In this document: positions 51,126-59,085 of the stretch, piece by piece
How the letters are laid out: every line of letters begins with the position of its first letter
Numbering within the stretch: the first letter of the stretch is position 1
Origin: Chloroflexi bacterium bin20
GTDB lineage: Bacteria > Chloroflexota > Anaerolineae > Aggregatilineales > Phototrophicaceae
Direction: 5' to 3'
DNA length: 64,000 nucleotides
Assembly (NCBI GenBank): GCA_002238485.1
Contig: MPMG01000001.1
Location: 848,991-912,990 of the forward strand
The notes under the pieces: generated by a model
Seen by the model: only the letters and a program-made list of their open reading frames with translations
Told to the model about the DNA's origin: nothing
Databases searched by the model: none
Program-made: the position numbers and the translations under genes

Positions 51126-51392
51126 ATGGCTAATCACAAATCCGCGATAAAGCGAATCCGCCAAAACGAGAAGCGGCGTCTGCACAACCGCAGTTATCGC
51201 AACCGCGCGCGCACTTTGGTCAAAAAAGCCCGGGACGCCATGGATAGCGGCGACCTGCAACAAGCTCGCGATGCCACCTACGCAGCCATGCGCGACTTGG
51301 ACAAGCTGGCCAGCCGCGGCGTCGTGCACAAGCGCAATGCCGCCCGCCGCAAGAGCCGCTTGATGAAGCAGTTGAACGCGCTCGAAGCGTAG
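51126..51392 (+). CDS. rpsT: 30S ribosomal protein S20
   Basis: An 88-residue, highly basic protein that binds 16S rRNA in the small-subunit body. The N-terminus ANHKSAIKRIRQNEKRRLHNRSYR and the C-terminal GVVHKRNAARRKSRLMKQ are typical S20. The ATG at 51126 matches the universal start. It is monocistronic, convergent with the following gene. Confidence 0.97.
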   Translation: MANHKSAIKRIRQNEKRRLHNRSYRNRARTLVKKARDAMDSGDLQQARDATYAAMRDLDKLASRGVVHKRNAARRKSRLMKQLNALEA

Positions 51393-51399
51393 GCGCAAG

Positions 51400-52650
51400 C
51401 TAAATCGCTTCCAGAAGGTCTAGCAGTCTGTCGATTTCGGCGCGACTGTTGTATTGCCCAATGCCGATGCGCACCATGCCTTGCGGTCGCTGCAGCCGCT
51501 GCATGATCTCCTGCGCATAATAGTCGCCACTCCAAACATAGACATGATGCTCAGCCATGAATTCGGCAATTTCGTCGGGTGTCATGCCCTCTTTGACCAT
51601 CGCCACGGTGGGCACGCGCCAGTCAAAGCGAGCGCTATCGGTGATGCCAGCGATGCTCACGCCCTTGATCGCGCCCAGACCATCAATTAATGCAGTAACC
51701 AACTCGCGTTCATAGGCTTGCACGGCCAGCAGGCCACGTTTCATCGTGGCAGCGCGTCCTGCGTATTGTGGCAGATCGACCCCGCCGAATTCCCTGCCTA
51801 TCGTCTGCCAATGCTCGAGGCAAGCCAGCAATCCATGCCAAGTTTCATAGCTGGGCGTGCCAACTTCCCATCGCCAGGGCGCAGCATCTTTGGCGGGCCG
51901 CACTTTGTAGACGGGCAGCCGATTCAGCAGTTCTTCGCGTCCCCACATAACGCCCAGGTGCGGTCCATAAAACTTATAGGACGAGCAAAGCAAGAAGTCG
52001 CAGCCCAGCGCTTGCACATCGATCGGCACATGGGGCGCGCTTTGCACGGCGTCGACGACATGCCAGGCGCCGACCGCATGCGCCATATCGGCGATCTGGT
52101 CGACAGGATTGATCGTGCCCACGGCGTTTGACGCATGCACGGTGGCGACCAATCGCGTCTTGTCAGAAAGCGCCGCTTCCAGCGAGCCCATATCCAGCGT
52201 GCAGTCGTCGGCATGGATATCCACCCATTTCACCTGCAAGCCGCGGTCTCGGGCGATCAACGTCCAGGGCGCGACATTGGCATCGTGGTCCATGCGCGTC
52301 AGCACGATTTCATCGCCAGGAGAAAGTGTTTGGGCGATGGCGCGGCTGAGGGCGAAGCACAAGGTGGTCATGTTGGGGCCGATGACGATTTCGGCAGGAC
52401 TGGGCGCATTGAGAAAGTCGGCCATGGCGCGGCGCGTCTCGGCTACCATGGCATCATTGCGCTTGCTCGTCGCAAAGCTGCCGCCCGAATTGGCGTTCAT
52501 CGTTCGGTAATAGCTGCTCACGGCATCGATCACCATTTGCGGGACTTGCGTGCCGGCCGGGTTGTCCAAGAAGACAGGCAGTGTGCCGTCATCGGCGCGG
52601 TGGCTCAAAGCTGGGAAAAGCGGGCGGATGGCTTCCGCGCGGAATGTCAT
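51400..52650 (-). CDS. Cysteine desulfurase-like class V aminotransferase
   Basis: A 416-residue PLP enzyme of the SufS/CsdA-like branch annotated as cysteine desulfurase-like. Motifs: FLDNPAGTQVPQMVI, NMTTLCFALSRA, RMDHDANVAPW, HVVDAVQSAPH (PLP Asp and Gln) and SSYKFYGPHLGVMWG with the Schiff-base lysine. The active-site cysteine loop of true SufS (RxGxHCA) is not seen; the corresponding part reads RWEVGTPSYE. It may therefore act on another amine. It follows the THI5-like importer on the same strand after 106 bases. Confidence 0.88.
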   Translation of the reverse strand: MTFRAEAIRPLFPALSHRADDGTLPVFLDNPAGTQVPQMVIDAVSSYYRTMNANSGGSFATSKRNDAMVAETRRAMADFLNAPSPAEIVIGPNMTTLCFALSRAIAQTLSPGDEIVLTRMDHDANVAPWTLIARDRGLQVKWVDIHADDCTLDMGSLEAALSDKTRLVATVHASNAVGTINPVDQIADMAHAVGAWHVVDAVQSAPHVPIDVQALGCDFLLCSSYKFYGPHLGVMWGREELLNRLPVYKVRPAKDAAPWRWEVGTPSYETWHGLLACLEHWQTIGREFGGVDLPQYAGRAATMKRGLLAVQAYERELVTALIDGLGAIKGVSIAGITDSARFDWRVPTVAMVKEGMTPDEIAEFMAEHHVYVWSGDYYAQEIMQRLQRPQGMVRIGIGQYNSRAEIDRLLDLLEAI

Positions 52651-52756
52651 ATATTCATCCTTTGGCGCTGCAAGTGGCTGTCAGATAGAACCATGCACAG
52701 CGATTTGACCACAAAGACAACCTGGCACAAAGGGTGCGCTTGGCTGGCTCTGGCTG

Positions 52757-53518
52757 TCATTCAGCTGGCAATTCGATAGCCGCGCGGACTTGCCTCGCCA
52801 AGCGCAGGAAGTCGCTGTGATAGAGCATGTCTGGCTTTCGCGGTCGGGGCAGATTGATAGCAATATCGGCGACCAGTTTGCCCGGGCGCGGCGACAAAAC
52901 GAGGACGCGGTCGGCCAGCAGCACCGCCTCGGCGATATCATGGGTGACCATTAGGATGGTCTGTCGGGAGCGGGCGCGCAGACGCAGCAATTCCAGGCTG
53001 AGTTTCTCGCGCGTTAGCGCATCGAGCGCGCCAAAAGGTTCGTCCAGCAGCCAGACTTGTGGCGCTTGCACGATGACTCTTCCCAGCGCGGCCCGTTGAG
53101 CCATCCCGCCAGAGAGCTCGGCCGGATAAGCTCGCTCAAATTGCTGCAAGCCCAATTGCGGAAGCAAGTCGCGGACGATCTGGTGGCGCTGTGGGCGCGG
53201 CAGTCCAGCCAGTTCCAGTGGCAGGGAGATATTGTCCAGCACAGTCCGCCAGGGCAGCAAATTGGCAGCCTGGAACATAATGGCGACATCATCCAGCGGC
53301 GCGGTGATCGGCGCGCCCAGGTATGTTGCTTCACCAGCGCTCGGCGCGAGCAAGCCCGCCACGATGCGCACCAGTGTGCTCTTGCCACAACCGCTCGGTC
53401 CCACTAGACAGACGAATTCGTCCGCGGCGATCTCCAGCGAAATTGGACCGAGTGCAGGCAGCGGCGCGCTGTCGACAGCGGAATAGCTGTGTTGCAGGGC
53501 GTGCAGGCTTATGGTCAC
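52757..53518 (-). CDS. ABC transporter ATP-binding protein (SsuB/ThiZ-type)
   Basis: A 253-residue importer ATPase. Walker A is GPSGCGKSTLV, signature ELSGGMAQRAALGRV, Walker B VWLLDEPFGALDAL and switch VTHDIAEA. NLLPWRTVLDNISLPLE is typical of the nitrate/sulfonate/THI5-type group. It overlaps the binding-protein gene (53515) by 4 bases and is the third gene of a permease, binding protein, ATPase operon. Confidence 0.93.
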   Translation of the reverse strand: MTISLHALQHSYSAVDSAPLPALGPISLEIAADEFVCLVGPSGCGKSTLVRIVAGLLAPSAGEATYLGAPITAPLDDVAIMFQAANLLPWRTVLDNISLPLELAGLPRPQRHQIVRDLLPQLGLQQFERAYPAELSGGMAQRAALGRVIVQAPQVWLLDEPFGALDALTREKLSLELLRLRARSRQTILMVTHDIAEAVLLADRVLVLSPRPGKLVADIAINLPRPRKPDMLYHSDFLRLARQVRAAIELPAE

Positions 53519-54645
53519 TCAGCAGCCACAATGAACTGGTTGCTGAACGCGTCGCCAAGCACAACTGGCGATGCGCCCAGGAAGCCCATGCGCTGCAGTG
53601 TATCGTGCATCGCCTGCCAAGAAGCCATATCGCTGATGCCCAGTTGGTCGGCGTCCCAAAGCTCAATCGTGTTCAGCAAGATGATGAACTGCGACAGGGT
53701 TTGGGCATCGAAGCGACTCTTGAGCTGATCGGCCAGGTCGGCGCGGCTGGCGGCCAGGTCGGCGCGGCTGGGGAGTTCGCTGAGAAAGTCACTTTGTGCT
53801 TCGGCAGCCGATTCCAGCGCCTTCAGCAACGAATCGTCGCGCTGCAGCGATTCCACATACGCAAGGCTGGCAAGATAGGCGGCGGCCGGATTGTCGATTG
53901 TGGCTCGCAGCGCTTCAGCAAAGGAGCTGACCAGGCGCTGCACGGCGGCGGAATCGTCATCCAGGAGCGCACGGCTGATGATCAAGCCGTTGGAAACCAG
54001 ATCGACTTGCGACGCGACGGAAGTTACCGCGACAGCCTGCACATCGCCACAATCGCCAGCGTCGGCAAGCTGCTGGATTTGCAGCGGCTCGTTGTTGATA
54101 TAGACCACAGCGGCATCCACCAAGCCCAGGCAGAATACCTCGGGCGCGTTGAAGCCGATCTCGGTAAGCTCAATATCGGCTTCGGTCAAGTTTGCGTTGT
54201 GCAGCAGAGCGGTCAGGCCGCTGTAACTTGCGCCGAAGCGGCCCGGGATGCCGACTATTTTCCCGCGCAGATCGCCAAGATCGGACAAGTTGAGCGCGCT
54301 GTCATATACCAGCCCGACCGGATATTGCTGAAACCACTCGAAGGCATAAACAACATCGCGGTCTTGCGAACGGGCCAGGATGACTTGCTCGCCACTGACG
54401 ACGCCATAATTCGCCTGCCCGACAGCCACCAGATCGAGCACTTCTGGCTCTTGCAGATGCTCCAGCGAAACAGCAAAGCCCGCCTCTTCAAAGTAGCCCG
54501 CTTCAATGCCCATATAGAAGGGCGCGAACTGCACATTGGGTACGAATGTCAACAGGATGCGCTCGTCCAGCGGCTGGTCCTGGGCAACGGCGGCGCTTGG
54601 GACAAGCAGCAAGCCGATGATGACAATGGCAAGTAGCTTGGACAT
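53515..54645 (-). CDS. THI5/NMT1-like substrate-binding protein
   Basis: A 376-residue exported binding protein: signal peptide residues 1-22 (cut after AVAQ, no lipobox cysteine), then LLTFVPNVQFAPFYMGIEAGYFEEAGF, the hallmark of pyrimidine-precursor/riboflavin/aliphatic-sulfonate binders (ThiY, RibY, SsuA). GEQVILARSQ and VFCLGLVDAAVVYINNEP follow. A DNA duplication of 21 bases gives the repeated SRADLA at residues 292-305. The ligand may be HMP-type pyrimidine, riboflavin or a similar small compound. Confidence 0.88.
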   Translation of the reverse strand: MSKLLAIVIIGLLLVPSAAVAQDQPLDERILLTFVPNVQFAPFYMGIEAGYFEEAGFAVSLEHLQEPEVLDLVAVGQANYGVVSGEQVILARSQDRDVVYAFEWFQQYPVGLVYDSALNLSDLGDLRGKIVGIPGRFGASYSGLTALLHNANLTEADIELTEIGFNAPEVFCLGLVDAAVVYINNEPLQIQQLADAGDCGDVQAVAVTSVASQVDLVSNGLIISRALLDDDSAAVQRLVSSFAEALRATIDNPAAAYLASLAYVESLQRDDSLLKALESAAEAQSDFLSELPSRADLAASRADLADQLKSRFDAQTLSQFIILLNTIELWDADQLGISDMASWQAMHDTLQRMGFLGASPVVLGDAFSNQFIVAAE

Positions 54646-54675
54646 AGGGATTGTTTATCTCCTGCGAGGCTAGTG

Positions 54676-55482
54676 TCAAGTCCTGGGACGTCTGCGCCAG
54701 GCCAGGATGCGCCACTCTATGTAGGCAACCAGGCTGTAGAGCGCAAGCGCGAGCGTTGTCATGGTCAGGGCGCTGACGATGACCAGTGGCGTATCATAAC
54801 GGCTGCGCGCGGCAATCACCAGTGCCCCCAAGCCATAACGCGCGCTGACAAATTCGCCCACCACAGCGCCTATCACAGCCAGGGTCGAGCTGGTCTTTAA
54901 GCCAGCCAGGATGATCGGCAACGCAGCCGGCAACTCCAAATGACGAAAGGTCTGCCAGCGGCTGGCGCGCAGTGAGCGAAACAGATCAGTAAGGCTGGGC
55001 TCGAGGCCGCGGATGCCCGCGATCGTGTTCACCAGCGTCGGGAAAAAGACAATAATGGCGGTTGTAACGATCTTGCCGGTCAGGCCCGTACCAAACCAGA
55101 TCACCAACAGCGGCGCATAAGCCACGATGGGTGTTGATTGAAAAGCCACGATGAGCGGCGACAGCAAGCTTTCAAGCAGCGGCGCTTTGGCAATTGAATA
55201 ACCCAGCGCCAACCCAAAACTCACGCCGATGCACAAGCCGAAGAGCATTTCTTCGAGCGTGGTACTTGCATGTTTGAGCAGGCTGCCGTCTGCCAGTGCA
55301 TTGGACAGGGCGCTTGCGACTGCGCCGGGAGACGGCAACAATATGGGCGAGATCAACTCCAGGCTGACAATCAACTGCCAGAGCGCGATCAAGAGCAGGA
55401 TCGTGCCCAGGGGCGCCAACATGCGCAACCACTTTCGCCGGGATCGCGCCGGGGGCTTGCCGAGATACCGCTGCGGCTGCAT
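54676..55482 (-). CDS. ABC transporter permease (ThiX/SsuC-type)
   Basis: A 268-residue permease with six helices: LLIALWQLIVSLELISPILLPSPGAV, AFQSTPIVAYAPLLVIWFGTG and the coupling loop SLRASRWQTFRHLELPAALPIILAGLKTSSTLAVIGAVVGE, all typical of the taurine/sulfonate/THI5 group. First gene of the importer operon. The leader upstream shows no TPP or FMN riboswitch that I can recognise. Confidence 0.92.
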   Translation of the reverse strand: MQPQRYLGKPPARSRRKWLRMLAPLGTILLLIALWQLIVSLELISPILLPSPGAVASALSNALADGSLLKHASTTLEEMLFGLCIGVSFGLALGYSIAKAPLLESLLSPLIVAFQSTPIVAYAPLLVIWFGTGLTGKIVTTAIIVFFPTLVNTIAGIRGLEPSLTDLFRSLRASRWQTFRHLELPAALPIILAGLKTSSTLAVIGAVVGEFVSARYGLGALVIAARSRYDTPLVIVSALTMTTLALALYSLVAYIEWRILAWRRRPRT

Positions 55483-55530
55483 GATTGGCGTCCACCCTGC
55501 CCCGTTGAATCGTTGAGATGAAGCTGCGCC

Positions 55531-55558
55531 AGTGTAGCAGGAACCGGGGCTGATTCAA
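55531..55558 (-). promoter_or_regulatory. Predicted promoter of the THI5-like importer operon
   Basis: On the minus strand -35 TTGAAT (55553-55558), 16-base spacer, -10 TACACT (55531-55536), about 50 bases before the permease ATG. Confidence 0.5.
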
Positions 55559-55617
55559 TATGGGGCAGACTGTGCAGATTGGCAAGTTGCTCGGATGTAT
55601 CGCCCAGATTGGCAAGC

Positions 55618-56868
55618 CTAGCCAGCCGCGAAGATTTCTGGTTCTTGCTCCGGCAATTCGCCATCGTCGACGGCAGCCGGCAGCAGCTCGGCATCAGCTT
55701 TCAGCAACGTGAGGCTGAAGCGACCGCCCCTGCCCTGGCTGTTGCCTTCTGCCCAGATGCGTCCGCCGTGCGCTTCGACGATATGCTTGCAGATCGCCAA
55801 GCCAAGACCAGTGCCTTCATCGCCCGACCGCGAGGAATCGCCTTGATAGAAGCGCTCGAAGATGCGTTCTCGCAATTCATCACTGACGCCCGGCCCATTA
55901 TCAAAGACCGAAACGATAATCTCGTCCGGCTGCTCGGCTGCGGTGATGGTGATCGCATCGTGAGCTGGAGACCATTTGATGGCATTGTGAATCAGATTGC
56001 CCAGCGCGCGCTTTAGCTGGTCGGCATCGCAGAGCGCGCCGAGCTTGGCAGGCACATGGCTTATGATGGTCAAGTCTTTCATCTCGGCTTGGGCTTCAAA
56101 TCGCTCGCTGGCTTCATCAACGACCTGCTTGAGTGGCATTGGCACCATGCGCAAGATTTGCTGCCCCGATTCGATCATGGACAGATCCAGCAATTCTTGC
56201 GCCAGCCACAGCAGCGCGTCGGTTTCCATAGCGATTTCTTTCAAGGACTGAATGCTGGCTTTGCGCTTGGGTTTGTCGGCGTCCAGGAACAAGCTGTCGA
56301 TTATCAGGCGGATGCGCGTAATGGGCGTGCGCAGCTCGTGCGAGATATTTGCCACCAGATCGCGCCGCGACCGGTTCAGGCTGACCAGCTCGCTGATATC
56401 TTGAATAGCCAGGCTGACAAAGCGCCGTTGGCCGCTGTGCAACATTCGCGTGCGGGCGCGGTAATGCTGTTCATCAACGATAAAATGCTCTTCTAAGCCT
56501 TCATCTTCGCGCAGGGTCAGCTCGACCAATTCCAGCAGGTCTGGCGAATCGATCAGCTCTGGCAATGACTCGCCGATGCATTCTTTCACCTTGCAGAAAT
56601 TGACTGCTGGTTCCTTGCAGACGACGAGTTTCAGGTCCTCGTCCAGCACCATCACCGAGTCGAAGCTGACATTGGCGATCGCCGACGACAGCGCTGCGGT
56701 CTCTGCCTGCTCGTTCCTGGCGGTTTGCAGCTGGGCGCGCAAGTGTCGGATCGCCTCGTCGCGGCTGGCAAGGCTGGATTCGAGCGCCACGAGCTTGCGT
56801 TGCTGCCGGCGGGCGATGCTTGCCAGACCAAGCGAGACGGCAAACAATATCAGCGCAGCAGCTTCCAT
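55618..56868 (-). CDS. Sensor histidine kinase (PAS, HisKA, HATPase; PhoR-like)
   Basis: A 416-residue kinase. One N-terminal membrane helix (5-20) and a short coiled coil (22-60) lead to a PAS-like domain (about 62-165; VMVLDEDLKLVVCKEPA). The dimerisation box is NISHELRTPITRIRLI with the phospho-accepting His, and the ATP domain has NLIHNAIKWSP (N box), FDNGPGVSD (G1) and GTGLGLAICKHIVEAHGG (G2). No extracellular domain exists, so it senses a cytosolic or membrane signal. It follows the response regulator gene by 2 bases. The PhoR-like layout suggests, but does not show, phosphate sensing. Confidence 0.93.
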   Translation of the reverse strand: MEAAALILFAVSLGLASIARRQQRKLVALESSLASRDEAIRHLRAQLQTARNEQAETAALSSAIANVSFDSVMVLDEDLKLVVCKEPAVNFCKVKECIGESLPELIDSPDLLELVELTLREDEGLEEHFIVDEQHYRARTRMLHSGQRRFVSLAIQDISELVSLNRSRRDLVANISHELRTPITRIRLIIDSLFLDADKPKRKASIQSLKEIAMETDALLWLAQELLDLSMIESGQQILRMVPMPLKQVVDEASERFEAQAEMKDLTIISHVPAKLGALCDADQLKRALGNLIHNAIKWSPAHDAITITAAEQPDEIIVSVFDNGPGVSDELRERIFERFYQGDSSRSGDEGTGLGLAICKHIVEAHGGRIWAEGNSQGRGGRFSLTLLKADAELLPAAVDDGELPEQEPEIFAAG

Positions 56869-56870
56869 GC

Positions 56871-57566
56871 CTATCCCTCGAAGCGATAGCCGACGCCGCG
56901 CACAGTCGTGATGCGGGTGGGATCAGACGGGTCGACTTCGATTTTCTCGCGCAGCCAGCGGATATGCACATCGACCGTGCGCTTGTCCATCGGGAAGTAA
57001 TCATGCCCCCAAACCTTGGTCAGAATCAAGTCGCGCGAGAGCACCGCGTTGGGGTTGCGCATGAAGACTGTCAGCAAATCGAATTCTTTGTTGCTCAGTT
57101 TGACTTCGGCATCGGCGCGATACAGACGCCGGCCGGTGATATCCAGCCGCAGATCTCCCGATGAAAGCTGCTTCTGCGCCAGGCTGCGTCCAGCGAGTGG
57201 GCGGCGCATCTGCACGCGGACTCGCGCCAGGAATTCGCCCAAGCCGAAAGGTTTGACGATGTAGTCGTCCGCGCCACTTTCCAAACCGACTATCTTGTCG
57301 ACTTCTGTGCCGCGCGCCGTCAGCATGATGATGGGCACTTCGGAGGCTTTGCTGTCATTGCGGATCATGCGGCAGAGGCTCAGCCCATCCAAGCCCGGCA
57401 GCATGATATCGAGCACGATGAGGTCATAGCTGTCGCCACGCGCCAGCGCCCAGCCGGTCTCGCCATCCAGCGCGGTCACGACTTCATAGCCCTCGGCGCG
57501 CAATTTGTCGGCCAGGTTGGCGACCAGCCGTTCTTCGTCTTCGACCAGCAGGATTTTCTTCGCCAC
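56871..57566 (-). CDS. OmpR/PhoB-family response regulator
   Basis: A 231-residue regulator. The receiver has the acidic pair in LLVEDEERL, phospho-Asp in LIVLDIMLPGLDG, Thr in PIIMLTARG and Lys in DYIVKPFG. The winged-helix DNA-binding domain ends NKEFDLLTVF...KVWGHDYFPMDKRTVDVHIRWLREKI...GVGYRFEG. Partner of the following histidine kinase gene. A pair of TTAACA repeats lies just upstream of its -10, a possible autoregulatory site. Confidence 0.95.
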   Translation of the reverse strand: MAKKILLVEDEERLVANLADKLRAEGYEVVTALDGETGWALARGDSYDLIVLDIMLPGLDGLSLCRMIRNDSKASEVPIIMLTARGTEVDKIVGLESGADDYIVKPFGLGEFLARVRVQMRRPLAGRSLAQKQLSSGDLRLDITGRRLYRADAEVKLSNKEFDLLTVFMRNPNAVLSRDLILTKVWGHDYFPMDKRTVDVHIRWLREKIEVDPSDPTRITTVRGVGYRFEG

Positions 57567-57609
57567 AACAGGTATCCGGTTACTCTATCAACAGGCGCAT
57601 CATACAGAT

Positions 57610-57652
57610 ATTGTACTAAACCTGTGTTAAGGGATATGGCGCGTCTGTTAAG
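57610..57652 (-). promoter_or_regulatory. Promoter region of the two-component operon with TTAACA repeats
   Basis: On the minus strand two CTTAACA copies (57646-57652 and 57625-57631), 21 bases apart, precede a -10 TACAAT (57610-57615). The -35 position is poor (CATATC), as in activated promoters. Direct TTAACA repeats resemble PhoP-type boxes, but a two-turn spacing is not the classic Bacillus arrangement. Confidence 0.4.
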
Positions 57653-57653
57653 T

Positions 57654-58613
57654 CTATCGATCGCGGACAGCACGCACACCGGCCAGTGAAGTCGCTTGCA
57701 GCGCGGCGCGTCTGATGGCCTTGGCGACCATTTCCGCGGCGTGCGCGCCCACCAGCGTCGTGTCTGCCGATTTGTCGCCGGTCGCCAGCGCGAAGATTGT
57801 GTCGCCGTCGTATAGCGTGTGCGCCGGATTGACTGCGCGGGCGATGCCATCGTGCGCCATCTGGGCTACTTTTTGCAGCTGCGCTTTGGTCAGCGCGCCA
57901 TTGGTGGCAACCACGCCGATGACGGTATTCTCGCGTTCGGGCAGCTTTTCCGATGCCAGCGCGGTCATAGCATCCAGCACCGAGACAAAGCCGCTATCAT
58001 CCGCCGCGCGCAAGCCAGCCAAAATGTTACCATCCTCGCCGATGACATTGCCGACAGCGTTGACCGCCATCAGCGCCGCCACGATCAGCCCGCCGGGCAG
58101 CATGACTGACGCAGACCCGAGGCCGCCTTTGCTGGCGCGTTCGTTGCCGAAGATCGCGGCGATCCGCGCGCCCGTGCCAGCGCCGACGCTGCCCATAGCA
58201 ACAGGATCGGCAGTCGCGTTGCTGCATGCCTGGTAGCCGGCATCAGCCCCAGGATATGCGCCCGGCTCGCCGATGGTCAAGTCGAAGAGAATAGCGGCTG
58301 GCACGATGGGCACAACCAGCCCGCTGCGCGACTGATAGCCGAGTCCGCGCTCGACATGCCAGCGCATGACGCCATCTGCCGCTGCCAAGCCAAATGCGCT
58401 GCCACCCGAGAGCAGGACGGCGCTCACTTCTTCGACCAGATTGTGGGCAGCCAGCAGGTCGGTTTCGCGGGTGCCGGGCGCGCCGCCACGCACATCCACT
58501 GCGCCGACGGTCTTGGGCGGACAAAGCAGGACTGTGCAGCCAGTGACGGCATCCGCATCCGTGAAATGACCGACCTTGATGCCGGGAATGCGCGTCACTG
58601 TATCATTCTTCAT
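57654..58613 (-). CDS. P1-family peptidase (DmpA / L-aminopeptidase-D-esterase type)
   Basis: A 319-residue N-terminal-nucleophile hydrolase of the self-cleaving P1/S58 family. Motifs: IPGIKVGHFTDADAVTGCTVLL, DVRGGAPGTRETDLL, AVLLSGGSAFGLAAADGVMRW, AGTGARIA, GVVATNGALTKAQLQKVAQMAHDGIARAVNPAHT and DGDTIFALATG. The Asn/Thr/Gly region in VVATNG is where autocleavage normally creates the nucleophile. The ATG at 58613 is used; one codon earlier is possible. It overlaps the upstream DUF2007-like gene by 11 bases, so the two are co-translated. Confidence 0.9.
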   Translation of the reverse strand: MKNDTVTRIPGIKVGHFTDADAVTGCTVLLCPPKTVGAVDVRGGAPGTRETDLLAAHNLVEEVSAVLLSGGSAFGLAAADGVMRWHVERGLGYQSRSGLVVPIVPAAILFDLTIGEPGAYPGADAGYQACSNATADPVAMGSVGAGTGARIAAIFGNERASKGGLGSASVMLPGGLIVAALMAVNAVGNVIGEDGNILAGLRAADDSGFVSVLDAMTALASEKLPERENTVIGVVATNGALTKAQLQKVAQMAHDGIARAVNPAHTLYDGDTIFALATGDKSADTTLVGAHAAEMVAKAIRRAALQATSLAGVRAVRDR

Positions 58614-58941
58614 CATCCGTCTCGTCTTCGGATCCCTCGTCATCACCATGCCAGATCAACTGGAGCCTGTCGTTGCTTGCTTCAATCTGCTCAGCAGACG
58701 CAGGAAAGAGGACTTCGGCAGCGCGCTCATAATCCTTCGGCGAGACAAGAACTTTGATCTCGCCCAGATTGCCCAGTGTGATGCCGATTGCCGCTGCGCC
58801 AGCCTCTTGATGGATCATGGAGGCAATGTCGCAGGTCTGCAGCTTGCCGGCAATTACGTGGGCTTCCTGTACGTTGTGAGTGATGTAGACAGCAACCCAA
58901 TAAGGCGGGTCGGCGCCGCTGTCTCGACTCTGCAAGTTCAT
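58603..58941 (-). CDS. DUF2007-like small protein
   Basis: A 112-residue soluble protein. YITHNVQEAHVIAGKLQTCDIASMIHQEA followed by IKVLVSPKDYERAAEVL matches the DUF2007 (putative signal-transducing) ferredoxin-like pattern, in which residues 14-85 form the domain. The C-terminal 20 residues are acidic (DDEGSEDETDDEE). GGAAAGAG precedes the ATG. Function is unknown; it overlaps the P1 peptidase gene. Confidence 0.8.
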   Translation of the reverse strand: MNLQSRDSGADPPYWVAVYITHNVQEAHVIAGKLQTCDIASMIHQEAGAAAIGITLGNLGEIKVLVSPKDYERAAEVLFPASAEQIEASNDRLQLIWHGDDEGSEDETDDEE

Positions 58942-58999
58942 GACAGCTCTTTCCTGGTCATCCGATTGGGTCGCGTGAATAAAATCAGAATGAATACGC

Positions 59000-59028
59000 G
59001 TTTCGTCTGCGAATCGAATATGTATAAT
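59000..59028 (+). promoter_or_regulatory. Predicted promoter with perfect -10
   Basis: -35 GTTTCG (59000-59005), 17-base spacer, TG-TATAAT (-10 at 59023-59028). A start near 59035 would exclude the upstream in-frame ATGs at 58990 and 59020 and favour a TTG at 59086. Confidence 0.5.
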
Positions 59029-59085
59029 AGAATCTATAGTCTAGTTCACCGTTCTGCCAGGCCTATTCCGCAAAAGAGACAGCAA

